DNA of 64,000 nucleotides from Clostridiales bacterium (GTDB lineage Bacteria > Bacillota > Clostridia > Christensenellales > UBA1242): NCBI GenBank assembly GCA_015055745.1, contig SVHS01000002.1, forward strand, positions 147,612-211,611, in the 5' to 3' direction. Every line of letters begins with the position of its first letter. The first letter of the stretch is position 1. A program made the position numbers and the translations under genes. Under the pieces are notes generated by a model, which saw nothing but the letters and a program-made list of their open reading frames with translations, was not told the DNA's origin and did no database searches. Below, piece by piece: positions 58,015 to 64,000 of this stretch.

Positions 58015-58980
58015 ATGGCAGTAGGTTTGATAGTAGCCATCGTATTGGTAGTGGTGGCATTGATATTATTTGGTACTAGTATTAGGATAGTAAAACAAGC
58101 TACAGGAGTAGTAGTAGAGCGTCTTGGTAAATATCACAAGACATTGGATACAGGTATTCATTTCATTTTACCATTGTTTGACAAGACTCTTCCAGCTATT
58201 TCATTAAAAGAGCGCGTGGCAGATTTTCAGCCACAGCCAGTGATCACAAAAGATAACGTGACTATGCAGATAGACACAGTAGTGTATTTCCAAGTCACTG
58301 ATGTAAAATTATTCACATACGGTGTAGAGCGTCCTATCGCTGCTATAGAGAATTTGACTGCTACTACTTTGCGTAATATCGTAGGTGAGTTGGAGTTAGA
58401 TGAGACTCTTACATCTCGTGATACAGTAAATACAAAGATGAGAGCTATCCTTGACGATGCTACAGATCCATGGGGTATCAAGATCAATCGTGTAGAGCTA
58501 AAAAATATCCTTCCACCAAAAGATATCCAAGACGCGATGGAAAAACAAATGCGTGCAGAGCGTGAGAGACGTGAGCAGATCCTAAAAGCAGAAGGTGAGA
58601 AGAAATCTAGTATCTTGGTAGCAGAGGGTGAGAAAGAATCTGTTATCTTGCGCGCGGAAGCTGAGAAACAAAGAGTTATGCTCGCAGCAGAGGCTGAGAA
58701 GGCTAAGCTTATCGCAGAGGCAGAAGGTAAAGCAAAAGCTATCGAGCTCGTAAATAAGGCAAATCCAAATGCAGCATATGTGACATTGGAAGGTTATGAG
58801 GCCTTGAAAATTTTAGCAGATGGTCAGGCTACTAAGATTGTGGTGCCTAGCGAAATCCAAAATATTTCAGGTTTGTTGGCTAGTGTGTCAGAAGTAATCA
58901 AGACTGATACTCCAAAGAGTCAGTCAGCTACAGCTAAGAAGGAAGTAGCAAAAGAGACTACAGCTAAAAAGACTAAATAG
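58015..58980 (+). CDS. SPFH/stomatin-like membrane protein
   Basis: 321 residues. N-terminal membrane hairpin (about 3-22), SPFH domain (IRIVKQATGVVVERLGKYHKTLDTGIHFILPLFD ... QIDTVVYFQVTDVKLFTYGVERP), then a Glu/Ala/Lys-rich coiled coil (about 175-250) and a short Lys-rich tail. Forms large oligomers on the membrane, here with the NfeD protein encoded just upstream (GGGAGGAT site). Confidence 0.92.
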   Translation: MAVGLIVAIVLVVVALILFGTSIRIVKQATGVVVERLGKYHKTLDTGIHFILPLFDKTLPAISLKERVADFQPQPVITKDNVTMQIDTVVYFQVTDVKLFTYGVERPIAAIENLTATTLRNIVGELELDETLTSRDTVNTKMRAILDDATDPWGIKINRVELKNILPPKDIQDAMEKQMRAERERREQILKAEGEKKSSILVAEGEKESVILRAEAEKQRVMLAAEAEKAKLIAEAEGKAKAIELVNKANPNAAYVTLEGYEALKILADGQATKIVVPSEIQNISGLLASVSEVIKTDTPKSQSATAKKEVAKETTAKKTK

Positions 58981-58991
58981 ATTAAAATATG

Positions 58992-59015
58992 AAAAGCGAA
59001 TTAATTTTCGCTTTT
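58992..59015 (+). terminator. Terminator after the SPFH gene
   Basis: AAAAGCGAA-TTAATT-TTCGCTTTT stem with T-run. Confidence 0.88.
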
Positions 59016-59068
59016 TTCTTGCGTTTTTTCATTAAATGTGGTATAAGATAACAAAGAGGAATTAGCTT

Positions 59069-59689
59069 ATGAAAAAATTTTTTGGAGAATTTAAGAAATT
59101 TATTACTAGAGGCAATGTGTTGGACCTAGCTGTCGGTGTGATCGTCGGTGGCGCATTTACGGCTATAGTGACTTCTTTGACCAATAGTATTATTCGTCCG
59201 TTTATCAATTGGATTATAGCATTGATAGGTGGCAAAGATGGTCTTTCTAGTATATTTACGTTCTTGAAAAAGTCATATGCGGCAGATGGTAGCATAGACT
59301 TGGCTAATAGTATTTATATTGACTGGGGTGCATTCATTACTGCTATTTTAGACTTTATCATCATAGCGTTTACAGTGTTCTTGATTGTGAAGATTGTGAA
59401 TAGTTCTCGTGAAAAGTTTAAAGAATTCGGTGAGATGCTAGAGAAAGAGACCAAGAAAGAAGTCATAGCAGAGAAGAAAGCCGTACGTCTACAGGCAAAG
59501 CAAGAAAAGCGCAAATTCAAAGAGTTATGGGCTGAGCATGAGTCAGAGAAAAAGAGATTGGCAGAGGAGAAAGCTAAGCTTGAGGCTGAGGAAAAGGCAA
59601 AGAAAGAAGCGGAAGAACGCAAAAATAATCCTACAGAACAGGAATTGTTGAAAGAAATCAGAGATTTATTAAAAAAGAGCAAGTCGTAG
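59069..59689 (+). CDS. mscL: Large-conductance mechanosensitive channel with long C-terminal extension
   Basis: 206 residues. N-terminal helix and TM1 FGEFKKFITRGNVLDLAVGVIVGGAFTAIVTSLTNSIIRP are classic MscL; TM2 is ILDFIIIAFTVFLIVKIVN (about 92-110). Opens under membrane tension to release osmolytes. Typical MscL has 130-150 residues; here a Lys/Glu-rich coiled coil of some 80 residues extends the cytoplasmic bundle. Confidence 0.93.
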   Translation: MKKFFGEFKKFITRGNVLDLAVGVIVGGAFTAIVTSLTNSIIRPFINWIIALIGGKDGLSSIFTFLKKSYAADGSIDLANSIYIDWGAFITAILDFIIIAFTVFLIVKIVNSSREKFKEFGEMLEKETKKEVIAEKKAVRLQAKQEKRKFKELWAEHESEKKRLAEEKAKLEAEEKAKKEAEERKNNPTEQELLKEIRDLLKKSKS

Positions 59690-59703
59690 CTTGCCCTTTT
59701 TTA
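59671..59703 (+). terminator. Terminator overlapping the end of mscL
   Basis: GCAAG / CTTGC stem with flanking A- and T-runs; the mscL stop lies in the loop. Confidence 0.75.
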
Positions 59704-59774
59704 AAAATAAATTAAAATCATTTGATGTTTTGATTTGTTTTTGATATAATTAAAATATATTAAAGGAGAAGTCT

Positions 59775-60371
59775 ATGAATCTGCCTAATAAATTGACATT
59801 GTTGAGAATAATTTTGATACCATTTATGATGTTTTTCTACTTGGCGAGTTTTATTCCCTACGGTATAGGTAAAATCGTCGCGCTAGTGATATTTATCATC
59901 GCAGCACTTACCGATTTGTTGGACGGTAAAATAGCTAGGAAGCACAATCTCGTCACCAATTTAGGTAAATTTTTAGACCCTATCGCTGACAAGATTTTGA
60001 CATCTACAGTTTTATTCTTAATCATCGCTGATGGTACGATTCCTGGACCATGGGGTGTGATTGTTGTCACTATTATTATTGCTAGAGAGTTTATGGTGAG
60101 CGCTCTTCGTTTGCTCGCTGCCAATAAAGGTATAGTACTCGCAGCAGATATTTGGGGTAAGACCAAGACTATGGTGCAAATGATCGCTCTACCTATCTGT
60201 ATGTTGCTTGCATTTGTGTATACTTGTGGATTAGCAGTGCCTGCTTGGTTGGTTTTAACTTTACAAATCGTATCTTACATAACATTAGGTGTGGCTACAT
60301 TATTAACTGTGGTATCTGGTGTCAATTATTTGGTAAAAAATAAAGACTGTTTTAAAGAAAATCAACAATAG
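59775..60371 (+). CDS. pgsA: CDP-diacylglycerol-glycerol-3-phosphate 3-phosphatidyltransferase
   Basis: 198 residues, about five membrane segments. CDP-alcohol phosphotransferase motif DLLDGKIARKHNLVTNLGKFLDPIADK (D..DG..AR........G...D...D) near residue 55. First committed step of phosphatidylglycerol synthesis. AAAGGAGAAG site. Upstream of recA, as in many Bacillota. Confidence 0.95.
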   Translation: MNLPNKLTLLRIILIPFMMFFYLASFIPYGIGKIVALVIFIIAALTDLLDGKIARKHNLVTNLGKFLDPIADKILTSTVLFLIIADGTIPGPWGVIVVTIIIAREFMVSALRLLAANKGIVLAADIWGKTKTMVQMIALPICMLLAFVYTCGLAVPAWLVLTLQIVSYITLGVATLLTVVSGVNYLVKNKDCFKENQQ

Positions 60372-60386
60372 AAATATAAAAAGTGT

Positions 60387-60426
60387 CGAACAAATGTTTG
60401 ACATTTTTGTTTTTATATGATATGAT
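60387..60426 (+). promoter_or_regulatory. recA promoter with LexA (SOS) box
   Basis: CGAACAAATGTTTG (60387-60400) matches the Bacillota LexA box CGAAC-N4-GTTYG. It overlaps the -35 TTGACA (60398-60403); -10 TATGAT is at 60421-60426 after 17 bases. The surrounding inverted repeat (AAAGTGTCGAAC...) may double as the pgsA terminator. Confidence 0.8.
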
Positions 60427-60449
60427 AAAGTCAAAATAAGGAGTAAATT

Positions 60450-61439
60450 ATGACAGACGACAAGAAGAAAGCTTTAGAGCAAGCGATAGCTCAGATAGAG
60501 AAACAATACGGCAAAGGCTCTATTATGAAGATGGACGAGGAGAGTTTTGCTGATGGACTAGAGGTGATTCCTACTGGGTGTTTACCTCTTGATATTGCGC
60601 TTGGCGTAGGTGGATTACCTAAAGGTAGGATAGTAGAGATATATGGACCAGAGAGTAGTGGTAAGACTACTGTAGCTTTGCACGTGATCGCTGAGGCTCA
60701 GAAGATGGGTGGCACAGCTGCTTTTATCGACGCTGAGCACGCACTTGATCCTATTTATGCACAGAAGTTAGGTGTAGATATCGGCTCTATGTACGTTTCA
60801 CAGCCAGACACTGGTGAGCAAGCTCTTGAGATTACAGAGCAATTAGTCCGCAGTGGTGGTGTAGATATCGTAGTTATCGACTCAGTAGCTGCTTTGACTC
60901 CAAAAGCCGAAATAGACGGCGAGATGGGCGATGCTTTTGTAGGTCTTCAAGCAAGACTTATGAGCCAAGCATTGCGAAAACTCACTGGTGTGACTAGTAA
61001 GAGTAAGACTTTGGTGATATTTATCAATCAGCTAAGAGAGAAAGTGGGTGTAATGTATGGTAATCCTGAGACTACTCCTGGTGGTAAGGCGTTGAAGTTT
61101 TATTCTTCAGTTCGTCTAGATGTGAGGAAGGTGGACACTATTAAAAACGGCTCAGATGTGGTGGGCTCTAGGACTAAGGTCAAAGTGGTGAAGAATAAGG
61201 TTGCTCCGCCATTTAAGACTGCCGAGTTTGATATTATGTACGGAGAGGGTATCTCTATATTTGGCTGTTTGATAGATGCAGCTATCGAGATTGGTGTCAT
61301 AGAGAAGAGTGGCTCATGGTTTAGCTACAATGGTGACAAGATAGGTCAAGGTAAGGAAAATGTCAAGGCGTATTTCTTATCTCATCCAGAGCTAGCTGAT
61401 GAAGTAGATAAAATAGTAAGAGAAAAATTGGTTAAATAA
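60450..61439 (+). CDS. recA: Recombinase RecA
   Basis: 329 residues. Walker [14 protein letters not shown] near 65, Walker [34 protein letters not shown] loop L2. Pairs homologous DNA and, as the SOS coprotease, would trigger cleavage of LexA and of the island's S24 repressor. Short C-terminus without the acidic tail of enteric RecA. Stop overlaps the recN start. Confidence 0.97.
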   Translation: MTDDKKKALEQAIAQIEKQYGKGSIMKMDEESFADGLEVIPTGCLPLDIALGVGGLPKGRIVEIYGPESSGKTTVALHVIAEAQKMGGTAAFIDAEHALDPIYAQKLGVDIGSMYVSQPDTGEQALEITEQLVRSGGVDIVVIDSVAALTPKAEIDGEMGDAFVGLQARLMSQALRKLTGVTSKSKTLVIFINQLREKVGVMYGNPETTPGGKALKFYSSVRLDVRKVDTIKNGSDVVGSRTKVKVVKNKVAPPFKTAEFDIMYGEGISIFGCLIDAAIEIGVIEKSGSWFSYNGDKIGQGKENVKAYFLSHPELADEVDKIVREKLVK

Positions 61440-63130
61440 TGTTACAGACTTTAAAGATTGAAAATGTCGCTTTGATAGACAAAGCGATACTAAATTTTGA
61501 CGAAAGACTCAATGTGATAAGTGGTGAGACTGGTGCGGGTAAGAGTATCATGCTGGATAGTTTGAGTTTTGTTTTCGGCGGGAGAGCAGACAGGTCATTG
61601 ATACGCTCTGGTGCTGAGAGCATGAAGGTCGAAGCGATCTTTAATAACTTAACTAAAAAACATATCGACTATATACAAAAACAATTCAACATTGATACCA
61701 ATGATGAATTATTTTTGTCACGTGAGCTAGATAGTAATGGCCGAAATGTCTGTAAAATCAATGATGAATTGGTGCCAGTAAGTACTGTAAAGAAAATTTG
61801 TCAATTATTGGTCGATATCCATGGTCAGAGTGAACACCTGGCGATACTAAATAATGATTATCAATTAAAAATCATCGATTTGTTTAGTAAAAAAGCCGAT
61901 GATGTGTTGTCAATACTGGCAGAAAAAATCGAGAAGTATAAAGATAATGAAAAACAAATTAATCTATTGGGTGGCAGTGAGGTAGAAAAGCAAAATTTAA
62001 TTGACTTGTATTCTTATCAAATACAAGAGATAGAAAATGCGGATATCAAAGAAGGTGAATACGAGAGTCTCACTGAGGAGAAAAAAGAGTTAGGACTTTT
62101 TGAGAAAATCAATGAATGTCTGAGGGCTTGTTATGAGGCAAGTGGAAGAAGTAATTTTAGTGAGACGGCTAGCGAAAAATTGTCATCAGCACTCCATGCT
62201 ATCCAGCCTATAAAGAATATCAATAATCATTATCAAGAATTAGCTAATCGACTCAATAGTGTGCGACTAGAGCTAGAAGATATTAATGAGACTATCAATG
62301 ACGATCTAAACAATCGTGCTTTTGATAAAGAACGCTTTGACTTTGTGGATAGCAGATTGGATTTTATCAAAAGTCTTTTTAGGAAATACGGCGGAGATTT
62401 TGCTAAGTTTTCTCAGTATTATCAAGATATAAAAATCAAGCTAGATAATCTCATAAATAGCAATGAAAAATATCAAAAATTATTGCTCGAAAAAGAAAAT
62501 ATTTTGAATGAAATTGATACTATTCAAGACAGACTAAGCAATATTAGGCGAGATAGTGCAAAGACTCTAAAAGTGCGTATCCAAGAAGAACTAAGAGCAT
62601 TGGGTATGCCAAATGCAAAAGTGGATATTGAGTTTGGTCGTATAGACGAAAGATTTTCTATAAACGGCTATGATAAAGTGGAGTTTATGTTTTCATCAAA
62701 TCTTGGCTTTGAGCTTAAGCCACTAAATAAAGTAGTGTCTGGTGGCGAGATGAGTCGTGTGATGTTGGCATACAAGATAGTGGTGTCTAGTGTAGATGAC
62801 ATACACAGTATAGTGTTTGATGAGATAGATAGCGGTCTCAGTGGAAATATCGCTACAGTGGTGGCAGAATACATGGCAAGGCTGGGCAAAAACAAGCAAA
62901 TAATAGCCGTATCACATTTGCCACAAATCTGTGCTATGGCGGATACAAATATCAAGGTAGAAAAGTATTCTGATAGAATCACCACACATACTCGCGCCAA
63001 TATTTTAAAAGACAAAGATTTATACTCAGAGATAGCTAGATTGATGGGCGTCGACAGTGATGATTTGGGCTTGTCTGTGGCAAAAGATTTGAAAGAAAAA
63101 TCAGATAAATATAAAGAAAAAATAAAATAA
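61439..63130 (+). CDS. recN: DNA repair protein RecN
   Basis: 563 residues. SMC-like: Walker A ISGETGAGKSIMLDSLSF near 30, Q-loop DIHGQSEHLAIL, two coiled-coil arms (about 160-220 and 270-370), ABC signature VVSGGEMSRVMLAYK (about 435) and Walker B IVFDEIDSGLSG. Acts early in double-strand-break repair. It overlaps the recA stop by one base (TAATG), so recA and recN form one SOS-controlled unit. Confidence 0.95.
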   Translation: MLQTLKIENVALIDKAILNFDERLNVISGETGAGKSIMLDSLSFVFGGRADRSLIRSGAESMKVEAIFNNLTKKHIDYIQKQFNIDTNDELFLSRELDSNGRNVCKINDELVPVSTVKKICQLLVDIHGQSEHLAILNNDYQLKIIDLFSKKADDVLSILAEKIEKYKDNEKQINLLGGSEVEKQNLIDLYSYQIQEIENADIKEGEYESLTEEKKELGLFEKINECLRACYEASGRSNFSETASEKLSSALHAIQPIKNINNHYQELANRLNSVRLELEDINETINDDLNNRAFDKERFDFVDSRLDFIKSLFRKYGGDFAKFSQYYQDIKIKLDNLINSNEKYQKLLLEKENILNEIDTIQDRLSNIRRDSAKTLKVRIQEELRALGMPNAKVDIEFGRIDERFSINGYDKVEFMFSSNLGFELKPLNKVVSGGEMSRVMLAYKIVVSSVDDIHSIVFDEIDSGLSGNIATVVAEYMARLGKNKQIIAVSHLPQICAMADTNIKVEKYSDRITTHTRANILKDKDLYSEIARLMGVDSDDLGLSVAKDLKEKSDKYKEKIK

Positions 63131-63178
63131 AAAAATCTCTAGGAAGGTCTAAGGATTTTGAAACTAGTGAAATTAATT

Positions 63179-63210
63179 AAAGGTAAATCTACAAAGGTTT
63201 ACCTTTTTTT
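63179..63210 (+). terminator. Terminator after recN
   Basis: AAAGGTAAA / TTTACCTTT stem followed by a long T-run. Confidence 0.85.
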
Positions 63211-63279
63211 ATTTTTTATTAGACTATTGCAATGTTTTTATAAATATGATATACTTTCTATACTTTTAAGGAGAAAAAT

Positions 63280-63747
63280 ATGTCAACACCATCAAATGTA
63301 AGTAGTATTATGATATATAAAATAATTAGAGATTTTGAAAAAACAGGTAGAACAATGCACTTAATGAGTGAACTTGATTATTTTTCACAACAAGTAATTG
63401 ATTTCGCAAATTCAATTAGTGATGATAATTTTTGGATTGCTCAAACACCAGAAGTAAAAGAAGATTTGTTAAGAATATGCGATATTACTAGTTCATTTTG
63501 TGAATTAAATGAAAACAAATATAGTAATGGTGGAGAAAAATTTGCAAAAACGAAAATCGGTCAAATGCCATATTCTTGGCTAAAAGGTGCTGTTAAAACT
63601 TTTAAAGAATATGAAGAAGAAAGAAAAAAAACGCCACCAAATGTATCGGTATCTATTATTCATTATCCTAACGGAGAAAAACAAACATCTGCAATATTTT
63701 GGGATAAGGGACCAATTATTATAGAAGAAGATACTTTAATCAAATAA
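63280..63747 (+). CDS. Hypothetical protein, 155 aa
   Basis: AAGGAGAAAAA site. Helical first two thirds (MIYKIIRDFEKTGRTMHLMSELDYFSQQVIDFANSISDDNFW) and a short beta end (VSVSIIHYPNGEKQTSAIFWDKGPIIIEED). AT-rich codon use like the island genes, unlike recN. Not recognised. Confidence 0.6.
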   Translation: MSTPSNVSSIMIYKIIRDFEKTGRTMHLMSELDYFSQQVIDFANSISDDNFWIAQTPEVKEDLLRICDITSSFCELNENKYSNGGEKFAKTKIGQMPYSWLKGAVKTFKEYEEERKKTPPNVSVSIIHYPNGEKQTSAIFWDKGPIIIEEDTLIK

Positions 63748-63760
63748 AATGGCAGTTAGA

Positions 63761-63815
63761 CGTGTGCTTGTCTTAATACAAGTGTTCTCGCTTCGCTCGA
63801 ACAGACAAGCGCACG
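63761..63815. repeat. Long imperfect inverted repeat
   Basis: CGTGTGCTTGTCT (63761-63773) pairs with AGACAAGCGCACG (63803-63815) over 13 bp with one wobble; the 29-base interior contains a smaller GTTC...GAAC stem. GC-rich against an AT-rich background. Confidence 0.6.
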
Positions 63816-63839
63816 CCTATAAACTAAATTAAAGCAGAC

Positions 63840-63886
63840 AAAAAGCGAAAGTGTTGGCAGAGCATAACACACTTTCGCTTTTTGCT
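63840..63886. terminator. Strong bidirectional terminator
   Basis: AAAAAGCGAAAGTGT (63840-63854) and ACACTTTCGCTTTTT (63869-63883), 15 bp perfect with a 14-base loop. From 63887 to the window end I see no supportable gene. Confidence 0.75.
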
Positions 63887-64000
63887 GTTATATGTGTAAT
63901 GGCTAATTTATTCCATGGTGTACTTGACAAGAGTCTCTGAAATGAGTTTTTCTTTTTGCTGGTTAAGGCAGAGAAATGTTTTTTGTGCTTACACACTTTA

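Noticed and set aside
63887..64000. Partial minus-strand coding region at the window edge
   Set aside because: One frame is open to the edge, but it runs through the terminator hairpin and has no recognisable protein pattern.

Overview
The window looks like a low-GC, spore-forming, fermentative Bacillota genome, most likely an uncultured gut-type Clostridia. Support comes from SpoIVB, a BclA-like collagen protein, the DnaD/DnaI primosome pair, pyruvate formate-lyase with its activase, type AsnA asparagine synthetase, ComFC, RecD2 and strong AGGAGG ribosome-binding sites. Genus cannot be told from this sequence.

Layout. 0-14 kb is chromosomal: rplK/rplA, tspO, dut, an M1 peptidase, dnaD-dnaI behind a DnaA-box cluster, a glycosyltransferase, tyrS, radC, an acyltransferase and asnA. 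14.6-35.36 kb is a ~20.7 kb mobile island in the 3' end of tRNA-Glu. It carries a serine recombinase, a CI/LexA-like repressor with three operators, small early genes, a membrane/adhesin block, a Zot-like ATPase, a rolling-circle origin, a circovirus-like Rep, a type III restriction-modification pair and an XRE regulator module. 35.3-64 kb is chromosomal again: tRNA-Glu/tRNA-Met, rpsO, spoIVB, pflBA, an ABC exporter, a spore-surface collagen protein, pnp, comFC-recD2, ftsK, tRNA-Leu, NfeD/SPFH, mscL, pgsA and recA-recN.

Most notable. (1) The island holds an intact CRESS-DNA-type replicon: a 14-bp perfect stem with TAGTATTAC in its loop, four CTGACGCAC iterons, then a Rep with HUH endonuclease and SF3 helicase motifs. 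It sits beside a Zot-like ATPase and an LRR adhesin, so the island may be a filamentous-phage-like (inovirus-like) ssDNA prophage. (2) Two amino-acid genes use leader-peptide attenuation instead of T-boxes. tyrS has a 15-codon leader with five consecutive Tyr codons and a complete 1:2 / 2:3 / 3:4 hairpin set. asnA has a 15-codon leader with seven Asn codons whose transcript should start exactly at its AUG. (3) Several genes, dnaD among them, have promoters that place the transcription start on the start codon, which suggests common leaderless mRNAs. (4) A 20-codon peptide with a strong ribosome-binding site precedes an ABC exporter and may control it by RNA folding.

All assignments were read by eye from the sequence; no database search or folding program was run.
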